A stretch of DNA of 64,000 nt from assembly GCF_026626335.1 (NCBI RefSeq), contig NZ_JAPNTZ010000012.1, positions 1-64,000 on the forward strand. Reading direction: 5' to 3'. Source of the stretch: Paractinoplanes pyxinae. Lineage in GTDB: Bacteria; Actinomycetota; Actinomycetes; Mycobacteriales; Micromonosporaceae. The notes beneath the pieces were generated by a model. The model searched no databases. It was not told the origin of the DNA and worked only from the letters and a program-made list of their open reading frames with translations. Both the position numbers and the translations under genes were made by a program. This document shows, piece by piece, positions 17,504-25,814 of this stretch (position 1 is the stretch's first letter; every line of letters begins with the position of its first letter).

Positions 17504-17569
17504 CGGCTCTCCTTGATCGTCCTGGCCGCACCCATGGTGGGCTGCCCGAACGTTAGGAGAGCCGATGCG
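17499..17569 (-). promoter_or_regulatory. phoX leader hairpin masking ribosome site and start codon
   Basis: In the leftward transcript, CGCATCGGCTCTCCT (complement of 17555-17569) is followed 41 nt later by its exact complement AGGAGAGCCGATGCG (complement of 17499-17513). The second arm holds the ribosome site AGGAGAG and the ATG of the PhoX gene. The loop can form a smaller internal stem (GCCCA with TGGGT). Such a 15-bp stem would block translation unless opened. The sequence match is exact; the regulatory role is inferred. Confidence 0.55.
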
Positions 17570-17584
17570 GAAGGAACCACCGGC

Positions 17585-17606
17585 TGCCGGTGAACGGAGA
17601 GTAAAC
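17585..17606 (-). promoter_or_regulatory. PHO-box-like direct repeat upstream of PhoX copy 1
   Basis: On the minus strand, GTTTACTCTCC is followed immediately by GTTCACCGGCA: two 11-nt units that begin GTT[T/C]AC. PhoP of Streptomyces binds such 11-nt direct repeats (consensus GTTCACC). It lies 82 nt upstream of the ATG and just past the stop of PhoX copy 2, so copy 1 probably has its own phosphate-controlled promoter. Confidence 0.6.
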
Positions 17607-17609
17607 GCT

Positions 17610-19664
17610 CTAACTACCGATGCGTCCTCCGTCGAGCCGCCACGTGACCACGACGGCCGGTTTGGCGTAGCTGCCGTCCGGCCACGTCGACGCCGGGTTG
17701 TCCACGGTGGCGCCGGTGATCTCGCCCGGGTGCTGCACGGCGACCAGAACCGAGCGGTCGTCGGCGGTGATGAAAGGGCCGCAGGTCTCCGCGCCCGGCG
17801 GAACCGTCAGGAACTGCTTGAGGTGACCGCGTTCGGGACCCTCGATCGCGGTCGCGAAGAGTCCGTCGTTGCTGCCCAGGGCGTTGCCGTCGGTCGCGAT
17901 CCACAGGTTGCCCGAGCTGTCGAAGGCGACGTTGTCGGGGCACGAGATCGGCGACACCTTGGTCTTGTCGTAGCCTCCGAAGTAGGTGCCCGGATCGTCG
18001 GGATCGCCGCAGACGATCGGCAGCGACCAGGTGAAGGACTCGCCGGTGTGGTCCCCGCCGTCCTCGGTGATCTCAAGAACCTGGCCGTGCTTGTTGGCCA
18101 CGCGCGGGTTCGCCTCGTCGACGCCGGCGTAGGTGCCGACGCCGCGGTTCGTGTTGTTGGTCAGCGCGGCATAGATCTTGCCGCTGCGCAGGCTGGGCTG
18201 GACGTCCTCCGGGCGGTCCATCTTGGTCGCGCCCACCTTGTCGCCGGCGAACCGGGTGAAGGTGAGGACCTCGACGGCGGTCATACCGGGCACGAACGAC
18301 GTGGTGCCCGAGACCAGCTTGATCCACTTGCCCGTACCGTCGAAGGCGCCGTCGGACGGCAGCTTGCCGGTGCCGTCGATCTCGGCCGCGGGGCTGTCGC
18401 CGGTGAGCTGGGCGACGTAGAGCGTGCCCGACTCGAGCAGGGTCAGATTGTGCTTGCGGTCGCCAGGGCGGTAGCGCTTGTCGGAGACGAACTTGTACAG
18501 ATACTCGAACCGCTCGTCGTCGCCCATGTACGCGGCGACGTGCCCGCTCTTGGCCACGATGACGTTGGCGCCCTCGTGCTTGAAGCGGCCCATCGCGGTG
18601 TGTTTGCGCGGCAGCGCGCCGGGATCGAGCGGGTCGACCTCGACGATCCAGCCGAAGCGGTTGGCCTCGTTGGGGTGCTTGGCCAGGTCGAAGCGTTCCT
18701 GCGCCCGTTCCCAGCGCCGTGAGCCGCTCGGATAGCGGGCGGTGGTGAGGATCCCGTAGCGGTTGAGGCGGGCCTTGTCGGCCTCGGGCACCGCGTCGCC
18801 ACCGACGAAGTACTGATTGAAGTTCTCTTCGCCGGACAGCGCCGTGCCCCACGGCGTGAGGCCGCCGGCGCAGTTGTTCAGCGTTCCGATGATCGTGGTG
18901 CCGCGCGGGTCGGCCACCGTACGCAGGAACGGCGAACCAGCCGCCGGGCCGTCCGCACGGAAGGGCGTGGCCAGCATGGTCAGGCGCTTGTTGTACGGAA
19001 GTCGCTTTCCCCGTACGGGCTGCCACTGCCCGGTGCGGCCGACGCGCTCGATCTCGACCACCGACATGCCGTGTGCGGCCATGGCGGCCCGCACCTGATC
19101 CACGGTCAGCGCTTCCTGGGTGGTGAAGCCGGGGAACATCAGTTCTTCATTGGTGTACTCGTGATTGGACACGAGCAGCGCGCGGCGGTCGCTGCCCGGA
19201 ATCGGCACGACGCAGAGGAAGTCGTTGTTGTAGCCGAACTGCCTCGACTGGCTCTCGCCGGTCTGGTGCTCGAGGTCGAAGGCGGGCGCGCCGGGCAGCA
19301 CCGGGTCACCCCAGCGGATGACCACGGCGTGGTCGTAGCCGTTGGGGACGATCACCGTGTCGATCTCGTTGGGCGGGATCGGCTTGAACGTCAGGGCCGC
19401 GCCGCTCGGGGCCGGCGCGGCAGCTGCCGGGACCGCCGCGGCGGCCGGACCGCCCATTCCGAGGACGAGGGCGCTGGTGCCGCCCGCGGCCAGCAGGCCC
19501 CGGCGGGTCAGGGCGGCTGCGGCAATCTCGCCGAAGTACGGATTCTCCGAGCCGTTGGGCACAGGGTGATCGCACGCGTTTCCGCAGCGGTACTGGCAGG
19601 TCATGGCATCGCGGCCACCGCCGTGACGGCCCAGCAGGGGTAACAAACGGCGCGGTTCGGGCAT
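17610..19664 (-). CDS. PhoX-type (DUF839) Tat-exported alkaline phosphatase, copy 2
   Basis: 684 aa from ATG 19664 with GGAGG upstream. It has the same architecture as its downstream paralog: LLPLLG and CQYRCGNACDHPVPN, a Tat motif (LTRRGLLAAGG, about 52-62), then GYDHAVVIRWGDP, LLVSNHEYTNEE, GEENFNQYF and DNVAFDSSGNLWIATDG. The two proteins match closely along their whole length, so duplication was recent or is conserved; two copies may give different substrate ranges. A PHO-box-like repeat lies immediately upstream. It would release phosphate from organic esters outside the membrane. Confidence 0.92.
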   Translation of the reverse strand: MPEPRRLLPLLGRHGGGRDAMTCQYRCGNACDHPVPNGSENPYFGEIAAAALTRRGLLAAGGTSALVLGMGGPAAAAVPAAAAPAPSGAALTFKPIPPNEIDTVIVPNGYDHAVVIRWGDPVLPGAPAFDLEHQTGESQSRQFGYNNDFLCVVPIPGSDRRALLVSNHEYTNEELMFPGFTTQEALTVDQVRAAMAAHGMSVVEIERVGRTGQWQPVRGKRLPYNKRLTMLATPFRADGPAAGSPFLRTVADPRGTTIIGTLNNCAGGLTPWGTALSGEENFNQYFVGGDAVPEADKARLNRYGILTTARYPSGSRRWERAQERFDLAKHPNEANRFGWIVEVDPLDPGALPRKHTAMGRFKHEGANVIVAKSGHVAAYMGDDERFEYLYKFVSDKRYRPGDRKHNLTLLESGTLYVAQLTGDSPAAEIDGTGKLPSDGAFDGTGKWIKLVSGTTSFVPGMTAVEVLTFTRFAGDKVGATKMDRPEDVQPSLRSGKIYAALTNNTNRGVGTYAGVDEANPRVANKHGQVLEITEDGGDHTGESFTWSLPIVCGDPDDPGTYFGGYDKTKVSPISCPDNVAFDSSGNLWIATDGNALGSNDGLFATAIEGPERGHLKQFLTVPPGAETCGPFITADDRSVLVAVQHPGEITGATVDNPASTWPDGSYAKPAVVVTWRLDGGRIGS

Positions 19665-19680
19665 CGCTGACCTCCATCGA

Positions 19681-19702
19681 CGTTGATGAACATCAGGTAA
19701 AC
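19681..19702 (-). promoter_or_regulatory. PHO-box-like direct repeat upstream of PhoX copy 2
   Basis: On the minus strand, GTTTACCTGAT is followed by GTTCATCAACG: two 11-nt units starting GTT[T/C]A[C/T]. It ends only 16 nt before the ATG, unusually close for an activator site, so either the transcript leader is very short, the true start is further downstream, or the site acts differently. Confidence 0.5.
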
Positions 19703-19779
19703 ACGAATCGGTGATCCACTGCTCCGTTTCGCCCGATGAAAGTCATGGACAGGCCATCTGCGCCGGATACAGAGGGATC

Positions 19780-20145
19780 ATGAGCTTCTCCATCGAGAGG
19801 GACACCGACCGCACCGGCAAGACGACCTACCTCTTGCTGGGCGGCACCTTCGACCGGGCCGCGCACCGCGATCTGAAGCGGGCCCTGCGGGACGCCTTCG
19901 CCCGGACGCGCCAAGGCCGGGTCGTGCTCGACGTGGCCGGGGTCGGCGAGATCAGCAGTGAGTGCGTCGAGGTGCTGCTGACCGGGTACACCACCGCGCT
20001 GCGGGGCGGCTACGGCTTCGAGGTGACCAACGCGCGCGGCTCGGTGCAGCTGCTGCTGGAGGCGACGCGGCTGTGCCCCCGTCGCGAGGACGACACGCTG
20101 TATGCCCCCGCTTGGCTCTCAGGCAGCCCGGCCGACGTTTCGTAG
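19780..20145 (+). CDS. STAS-domain protein
   Basis: 121 aa from ATG 19780 with AGAGGG upstream. One STAS-like domain: a beta-rich start (TYLLLGGTFDRAAHRDLKRAL), then VVLDVAGVGEISSECVEVLLTGYTTALRGGY matching the central strand-helix where anti-sigma factor antagonists carry the phosphorylated Ser/Thr. The Ser-Ser (SSEC) is a candidate site. Family members bind anti-sigma kinases in partner-switching pathways, but no kinase is adjacent. Its 3' end overlaps that of the opposing STAS gene by 27 nt. Confidence 0.75.
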   Translation: MSFSIERDTDRTGKTTYLLLGGTFDRAAHRDLKRALRDAFARTRQGRVVLDVAGVGEISSECVEVLLTGYTTALRGGYGFEVTNARGSVQLLLEATRLCPRREDDTLYAPAWLSGSPADVS

Positions 20146-20451
20146 CCGGTGAGTGGCCACGCCGGCGGCGCTCAGGCGGTCGGCGATCGACTCGGACGTG
20201 CTGTCGAGGAACACTGCGACCTGGTGGTCGTCGCCGAGGTGGCAAGCGGCGGCCAGGGTGCCCAGGTTGATCGGGTCGACCTCGTGCACGTCGTGCAGGT
20301 CGAGTACGAGGCGCAGCGGCCGCAGGTGACGAAGGGCGTACACCAGCGTACGGCGTAATTCGACCGCGTCGTCGGCGCTGAGCGCGCCGTGGGGCTGGAT
20401 GACGAGCGTGCCGTCAGGGGTGGTTTCGACGTCGACCGTTGATGCGGTCAT
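20119..20451 (-). CDS. STAS-domain anti-sigma factor antagonist-like protein
   Basis: 110 aa. LVIQPHGALSADDAVELRRTLVYAL then LRLVLDLHDVHEVDPINLGTLAAACHLGDDHQVAVFLDS fits an anti-anti-sigma STAS domain, with DPINLG where many family members have D-S-[S/T]-G-[L/I]. The usual serine is replaced (P-I-N), so regulation by phosphorylation is doubtful. It contains a TTA leucine codon in the ELRRTL segment, rare in this DNA. It is convergent with another STAS gene. Confidence 0.78.
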   Translation of the reverse strand: MTASTVDVETTPDGTLVIQPHGALSADDAVELRRTLVYALRHLRPLRLVLDLHDVHEVDPINLGTLAAACHLGDDHQVAVFLDSTSESIADRLSAAGVATHRLRNVGRAA

Positions 20452-20586
20452 CGCGCATACCTTTCGTTACCCGCTGTTCTCCGAGGTGTCAGATTAGGGC
20501 CTCGACCCGAGGTCGTCGACTGCGCCGGGGAAGAATTCACCAGGTCACGACAAGGTCACATCGACCCCGTCCGTTCACTTCCTACG

Positions 20587-22284
20587 TTATGACCCGACGA
20601 GCACCGCTTGACCCGGTAACCCGCCTGAACTTTGCGTGAACTTGGATTCCAGCTGGTCAGCGGGCTGCGGCCGGTTCAGGTGGTACCCCTGAAGGAGGTC
20701 CACCCCGGCCTCGGCGAGCGCGGTGGCGGTCGGCTCGTCCTCGACGCCCTCGGCCACTACGGTCAGGTTGAGGGATCGAGCGATGGCGATCACCGAGTGG
20801 ATGATCGTCGCCCGGGCGGGTGAGTCGTTCATCCGCATCACGAACGAGCGGTCGATCTTCAGCTCGTCGATCGGCAGTTCCGGCAGCAGCCCCAGCGAGG
20901 TGTAGCCGGTGCCGAAGTCGTCGATCGCGACCCGGATGCCGGCCTCGCGGATGGCCGCGAGCCGGGCCGCGGCCTGGTCGGGCCGGGTCAGCACGGCCGT
21001 CTCGGTGATCTCGACGGTGAGCAGCCGGGCCGGCAGCCGCTCCAGCTCGAGCAGGGCCAGAATCGTCGGCACGGCTCGATCCTGGGCCAGGTAGGCCGCC
21101 GACAGGTTCACCGAGACCGGCACGTCGTGGCCAGCCTCGTGCCACTGCGCCGCCTGGTGCAGGGCCTCGGCCAGCACCCAGTCGGTCAGCTCCAGAATGA
21201 CGTCGGAGCGCTCGGCGTCGGGCAGGAAGACGCCCGGCGGAAGCGTGCCGCGCTGCGGGTGCTGCCAGCGCACCAGCGCCTCGACGCCGTGGATCTCGCG
21301 GTCGCCGCTCGCCCGGTGCAGCGGTTGGTAGTGCAGGCGCAGGTGGCCGGCGCCGATCCCGGTCCGCAGTTCGGTCAGCTGCCGCAGGTCGGCGCGCTGC
21401 CCGGTGCCGATCTCGGGGGTCCACACGACCACGCCGGTGCGGTCCTTCTTGGCCGTACGCAGGGCGGCGGCCGTGCGGCGCAGCACCTCGGACAGGTCCC
21501 GGTGGTCGGCCGCGCAGACGCCGGTGCTGCTCTCGACGCTGACCGGGACGCCGTCGACCAGGTGCGGGCCGCGGATGACGTCGGCCAGCCGCCGAGCCAG
21601 ACCGGCCGGTCCGGGCACCGGCGAAGTGTCAGCCACGAGCACCAGGAACTGGTCGCCCTCGAGACGGGCGATCAGGTCCCCGGCCCGGCAGGCCGCCCGC
21701 AATCGGGCCGCGACCCGCTGCAGCAGCGTGTCGGCGCCGTGCCGGCCGAGCACGTCGTTGATGTCCTGGAAGCGGTCCAGGCCCAGGTGGATCACGGCGG
21801 CCAGGGTGCCGGCCTCCAGACGCTGGTGGGCCTCGGAGAGCGCGGCCGAGCGGTTGGGCAGGCCGGTGAGCCGGTCGGTGCGGGCCAGCCGGGCGTAGCG
21901 GCCGGCCATGGCGATGAGCAGGCCGTCCACCGGGGCGATGCCGTACCGCCCGTCCGGCCACCGCACCAGCAGCGGCTCGTCGTGCAGGCCGGGCGGGCGT
22001 TCGAGGGCGGCCTCGGCGGCCAGCTCGATGTCGGTGTCGGCCGCCAGCACCCGGGTCTCGCCGCTCTCGGCCAGACCGGCCAGCGGGCCCAGGTCGCCGG
22101 CCCGGCGCTCGATCACGCCCCGGGCCACCAGGGACGGGCCGGCCGCGGGGGTCGCGACGAGGACGCCGGGCAGCAGCGGCTCGGCTTGCAGCCGGGCCGC
22201 CACCTCGGCCACCGGGGTGGTCGCGGGCAGGATCTCGACGGGCAGGGCGATCTCGCCCAGCTTGCGGGGCAGGCGGGCGGTCAC
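20587..22284 (-). CDS. GGDEF-EAL protein, probable c-di-GMP phosphodiesterase with degenerate GGDEF
   Basis: 565 aa from GTG 22284, which overlaps the stop of the upstream PAS gene (GTGA). Residues 1-130 form a ligand-binding-like region (CBS-type pattern). The GGDEF domain begins at LTGLPNRSA, but its signature reads EGDQF, so cyclase activity is unlikely. The EAL domain has all expected motifs: GVEALVRWQHP, NLSAAYL, EITETAVL, IDDFGTGYTSLGLL, LKIDRSFV, AEGVEDEPT and LLQGYHLNRP. It most likely hydrolyses c-di-GMP, with the GGDEF part as sensor. Coupled with the PAS gene, the pair equals a PAS-GGDEF-EAL protein split in two. Confidence 0.9.
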   Translation of the reverse strand: MTARLPRKLGEIALPVEILPATTPVAEVAARLQAEPLLPGVLVATPAAGPSLVARGVIERRAGDLGPLAGLAESGETRVLAADTDIELAAEAALERPPGLHDEPLLVRWPDGRYGIAPVDGLLIAMAGRYARLARTDRLTGLPNRSAALSEAHQRLEAGTLAAVIHLGLDRFQDINDVLGRHGADTLLQRVAARLRAACRAGDLIARLEGDQFLVLVADTSPVPGPAGLARRLADVIRGPHLVDGVPVSVESSTGVCAADHRDLSEVLRRTAAALRTAKKDRTGVVVWTPEIGTGQRADLRQLTELRTGIGAGHLRLHYQPLHRASGDREIHGVEALVRWQHPQRGTLPPGVFLPDAERSDVILELTDWVLAEALHQAAQWHEAGHDVPVSVNLSAAYLAQDRAVPTILALLELERLPARLLTVEITETAVLTRPDQAAARLAAIREAGIRVAIDDFGTGYTSLGLLPELPIDELKIDRSFVMRMNDSPARATIIHSVIAIARSLNLTVVAEGVEDEPTATALAEAGVDLLQGYHLNRPQPADQLESKFTQSSGGLPGQAVLVGS

Positions 22285-23774
22285 GGCGCCGCCACGTCGA
22301 AGCAGGCGCCCTCGATCACCTGCCGCCCGTCCACAGTGGCCGGGCGCAGGCGCAGCCACAGGCGGCCCGCCTCGAAGTCGGCCGGCTCGCCGTGAGACGC
22401 GGCCGCGAAGGCCTCCCGCAGCCGGTCGTGATCATCGGCGGCGAGCACCGACCGGAACGCCGCCAGCAGACCGTCGGCCGGATCGGCCTCGCCCAGAACC
22501 GCCGCGGCGTCCCCGGCCGAGCTGGTCAGCCGCGGGTCGCCGAGCGGACCGGCGACCGCGGTGAAACGGAAGACGGCCAGGCGGTGGGTCAGCTCGTCCA
22601 GGTCGCGGCGGCCAGTCTCGAGCGCTATTTCGGTCGTCCGTTCCTGGGTGCGGTCGAGGATGACCCCGTCGCACAGCGTCGTGCCGTCGGTGAGCCGGTA
22701 GAGCCGCCCGACGCCCTGCAGCCACCGCTGCCGGCCGTCCTGGCGGACCACCGCGCCCTGCCACCGCCACGGCTCGAGCGTGATCAGCGAGACGTGCACG
22801 CTCTCGGCGAACGAGCTCATGCTCTCGTCGGCGATGATGTCCATGATCAGCCGGGGGTCGGCGATGATCTGCTGCGGTTCGAGGCCGTAGATCTCGCGGC
22901 AGCCGTCCGAGATGAACGTGAAGGCCTGAGTGCCGTCGGGGGCGAAGCGCAGCTGGAAGAGCATGCCCGGCGCGTTGTTGACGGTCGACCGGAACAGCCG
23001 TTCGCTCTCGCCGAGCAGATCCTCGCTGCGGCGGCGGGCGGTGTCGTCGATCGCGATCGAGCACACGCCGTAGACCGAGCCGTCGGGGTCGGTGAGCGGG
23101 AACCGGGTCACCACGTACTGGCGGATCTGGTCGCCGAACGGCAGCTCCTCGAGCGCCGTCAGCGCCTCGCCGGTGCTGATCACGTGCCGGTCGTGGGCCC
23201 GGCCGGAGGCGGCCACGACTTCGGGCAGCACCTCGGTGTCGCGGTGGCCGACCAGCTCGTCCGCGTCGACCTGGAAGACCCGCTCGTACTCGGCGTTGAC
23301 GAACAGGTAGCACCCGTCGAGGTCCTTGGCCGAGATCATGGCCGAGGTGTGCTCGAGGATCGCGTTGACCAGCGTGGTGCTGCGCTGCAGGTCCTGTTGG
23401 GCCCGATGCCAGGCTGTCTCGTCGGACAGGAAGGCGCAGAACCCGTCCGGCAACGGGTCGAGGATCATCGTGACGCGCAGCTCGGCGCCGTCGCGGTGAC
23501 GGGCCGGCACCTCGGCCCGCATGCCTTGCCACGGCTCGTCCGAGGCCAGCCGGCGGGCGAACGCGGCCGAGTGCGTCGAGCGCAAGTGACCCGGCACCAG
23601 GGTGTCGGCGAGGGGACGGCCCACCATCTCGTCCCGGCTCCAGCCGAACAGGCGTTGCGCCGCGGGGTTCCACTCCCGGATCAGGCCCCGGCGGTCGACC
23701 TCGACGTAGGCCAGAGAAGTGACCCGCAGCGTGTCACCGGGCGAGGCGACCAGGGAATTGTCTGCGGTTAACAC
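22281..23774 (-). CDS. Multi-PAS sensory protein, partner of GGDEF-EAL gene
   Basis: 497 aa from GTG 23774; the second codon is TTA. PAS 1 (about 18-120) begins VEVDRRGLIREWNPAAQRLFGWSRDEMVG; PAS 2 (about 135-250) has ILEHTSAMISAKDLDGCYLFVNAEYERVF; PAS 3 (about 262-375) has NNAPGMLFQLRFAPDG and IYGLEPQQI. There is no membrane segment, kinase or cyclase domain. The stop overlaps the GTG of the GGDEF-EAL gene, so the proteins are made together and probably form a complex in which the PAS domains sense a cytoplasmic signal and tune c-di-GMP turnover. Confidence 0.85.
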   Translation of the reverse strand: MLTADNSLVASPGDTLRVTSLAYVEVDRRGLIREWNPAAQRLFGWSRDEMVGRPLADTLVPGHLRSTHSAAFARRLASDEPWQGMRAEVPARHRDGAELRVTMILDPLPDGFCAFLSDETAWHRAQQDLQRSTTLVNAILEHTSAMISAKDLDGCYLFVNAEYERVFQVDADELVGHRDTEVLPEVVAASGRAHDRHVISTGEALTALEELPFGDQIRQYVVTRFPLTDPDGSVYGVCSIAIDDTARRRSEDLLGESERLFRSTVNNAPGMLFQLRFAPDGTQAFTFISDGCREIYGLEPQQIIADPRLIMDIIADESMSSFAESVHVSLITLEPWRWQGAVVRQDGRQRWLQGVGRLYRLTDGTTLCDGVILDRTQERTTEIALETGRRDLDELTHRLAVFRFTAVAGPLGDPRLTSSAGDAAAVLGEADPADGLLAAFRSVLAADDHDRLREAFAAASHGEPADFEAGRLWLRLRPATVDGRQVIEGACFDVAAP

Positions 23775-23852
23775 GCCCGCTTCATCGGCTGCCGGTCGGC
23801 GGGCATGAGCGTTTGACTTCGCAACGTGAACCCCACCTCTCCTTTTCGCCCT

Positions 23853-24554
23853 TCATCGCCGATTGTTGCTGCTCGCCCCGGGGGACGGGGGTGAAACGGG
23901 CGATTGGCCGGCGCGGACGAGGCCCGACTCGTAGGCGAATACCACGGCCTGGACGCGGTCCCGCAGCCCCAGCTTCATCAGCACCCGCGCCACATGCGTC
24001 TTCACGGTGGCCTCGCCCACGGCGAGCGCGGCCGCGACCTCGGCGTTCGACTGGCCGCGGGCGACCAGGCGCAGCACCTCGGCTTCGCGCGGGGTGAGCC
24101 CGGCCAGTTCGGCCGGCGGCTGCGGGCCGGGCTGACCGGCGAAGGCGGAGATCACCCGCGTGGTGACGGCCGGGTCGAGCAGCGCGTCCCCGGCCGCGAC
24201 GACCCGGATCGCGGTAATCAGGTGCTCGGGCGAGGACGCCTTCAGCAGGAAGCCGCTGGCGCCCGCGCGCAGGGCCCGGTGCAGGTTCTCGTCGGTGTCG
24301 AAGGTCGTCAGCATGATCACCCGAGGCGGGTGCGGGGTGGCCAGCAGGGTGCTCGTCGCGGCCAGGCCGTCCTGACGGGGCATGGCGATGTCCATCAGCA
24401 CGACGTCGGGCCGCAGCCGCCGGGCCACCGCCACCGCCTCGGCGCCGTCGCCGGCCTCGCCCACCACGGCCATGTCGGGCTCGGTCTCGATCACCATGCG
24501 CAGCCCGGCCCGGATCATCTGCTGGTCGTCGGCGATCACCACCGAGATCGTCAT
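23853..24554 (-). CDS. NarL/LuxR-family response regulator
   Basis: 233 aa. Receiver domain (1-120) with acidic pocket DD at 9-10, phosphoacceptor D55 in LMDIAMP, and the later Thr/Lys motifs (MLTTFD, FLLKAS). LuxR-type helix-turn-helix at about 150-210 (LTPREAEVLRLVARGQSNAEVAAALAVGEATVKTHV). The ATG at 24554 overlaps the stop of the histidine kinase (ATGA), so the two are a cognate pair. A Ser/Pro tail of about 20 residues follows. The divergent membrane protein gene is a likely target, by position only. Confidence 0.93.
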   Translation of the reverse strand: MTISVVIADDQQMIRAGLRMVIETEPDMAVVGEAGDGAEAVAVARRLRPDVVLMDIAMPRQDGLAATSTLLATPHPPRVIMLTTFDTDENLHRALRAGASGFLLKASSPEHLITAIRVVAAGDALLDPAVTTRVISAFAGQPGPQPPAELAGLTPREAEVLRLVARGQSNAEVAAALAVGEATVKTHVARVLMKLGLRDRVQAVVFAYESGLVRAGQSPVSPPSPGASSNNRR

Positions 24555-25654
24555 CGGAGCACCGCCACCGGCAGCGGAATCCGTGCCCGTACGGCGAAAC
24601 CGCCCTCCGCCCTCGGCTCGGCGATCAGTTCGCCGCCGAACAGGGTGGCCCTTTCCCGCATCCCGATCAGGCCGTGACCGCCGCCACCCACGACCACCGG
24701 CCGGCCGTCGTTGACCACCGCCAGGTGCAGGCCGTCATCCTCGAAGCCGACCGTCACGTCGACCCGGGTCGGGCCGGCGTGCCGCAGCACGTTGGTGAGG
24801 GCTTCCTGCACGATCCGGTACGCGGAGAGGTCGATGGCGGGCGGCGCCGGCTGCTTCTGCTGACGCAAAGTCACGGTCAGGCCGGCCTCCCGCACCTGCG
24901 TGATCAGTTCGTCGAGGCGGTCGAGTCCGACCGGGGATTGCGCGGTGTCACCGCCTTCGCCGCGTAGCAATCCCAGCGTACGGCGTAATTCGCCCACCGC
25001 GTCGCGGCCCGACGACTCGATGCCCCGCAACACCTCGCTGTCGACCGGCAGCCCCGCGTCGAGCCGCCGGCGGACGGCCCCGGCCTGGATCACCATCACC
25101 GTCACGCTGTGGGCGACCATGTCGTGCAGTTCGCGCGCGATCCGGACGCGCTCCTCCATCAGCGCCTCACGGGCCTGCTGCTCCCGGACGGTCGCGCCGC
25201 GCCGGGCCTGCACGGAGAGCGCCACGCCCAACACGTACGGGGCAATGGGAAAGAACAACGCGGCCATCGGATCGCCGGGGTCATTGGCCAGATAGACGAC
25301 GAAGGTCGCCATCACCAGGCCGGCCCCGATCAGGCCGCGCCGCTCGACGCCGCGCGGGGGCACCTGGCGGCCCACGGTGTAGATCACGATCATCGTGCCG
25401 ACCAGCTGCCACAGCCGGAAGTTGACGGTCGCCTCGCCCGCGATGACGGCCGGGCGGTAGAAGGCGGACATCGGCTCGATCACGTGCGGAGCCATGGCCA
25501 GCAACGGGACGAACCGGCGGAACAGCACGGTCGCCGCGGACAGGGCCAGCACCAGCGGCCACCAGTGGCCCGGCATGGCGATCAGGTACTCCTCGGTCAG
25601 CGCGAAGAGCACGAAGCCGCCGGTCAGCGCCAGGTCGGTGGGTCGCAGCCGCAT
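24551..25654 (-). CDS. Membrane sensor histidine kinase (HisKA_3 type)
   Basis: 367 aa if it starts at ATG 25654; upstream codons in the open frame are Arg-rich and not protein-like. Four to five hydrophobic segments fill residues 8-145. The dimerisation/phosphoacceptor motif ERVRIARELHDMVAHSVTVMVIQAG carries the histidine, and the ATP-binding part has RIVQEALTNVLRHAG (N box) and GHGLIGMRER (G box). This is the NarX/DesK-like class that phosphorylates NarL-type regulators, here the overlapping downstream gene. It contains a TTA leucine codon in GELRRTLG. Confidence 0.92.
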   Translation of the reverse strand: MRLRPTDLALTGGFVLFALTEEYLIAMPGHWWPLVLALSAATVLFRRFVPLLAMAPHVIEPMSAFYRPAVIAGEATVNFRLWQLVGTMIVIYTVGRQVPPRGVERRGLIGAGLVMATFVVYLANDPGDPMAALFFPIAPYVLGVALSVQARRGATVREQQAREALMEERVRIARELHDMVAHSVTVMVIQAGAVRRRLDAGLPVDSEVLRGIESSGRDAVGELRRTLGLLRGEGGDTAQSPVGLDRLDELITQVREAGLTVTLRQQKQPAPPAIDLSAYRIVQEALTNVLRHAGPTRVDVTVGFEDDGLHLAVVNDGRPVVVGGGGHGLIGMRERATLFGGELIAEPRAEGGFAVRARIPLPVAVLR

Positions 25655-25814
25655 GCGCCCGACGCTACGGTCCGCGGGCCCGGCGCCGAACCCGTCGCGA
25701 GGATGACAGGCCCTCCGCCGCGCGGTGGACCTGCGATCACTCCGCGTGCGGGTTACCGCGGCGGTTCTTCTCCCTACCTTCTGGCGGCACGACAGTTCGA
25801 CGGTTGGGGGAAAG

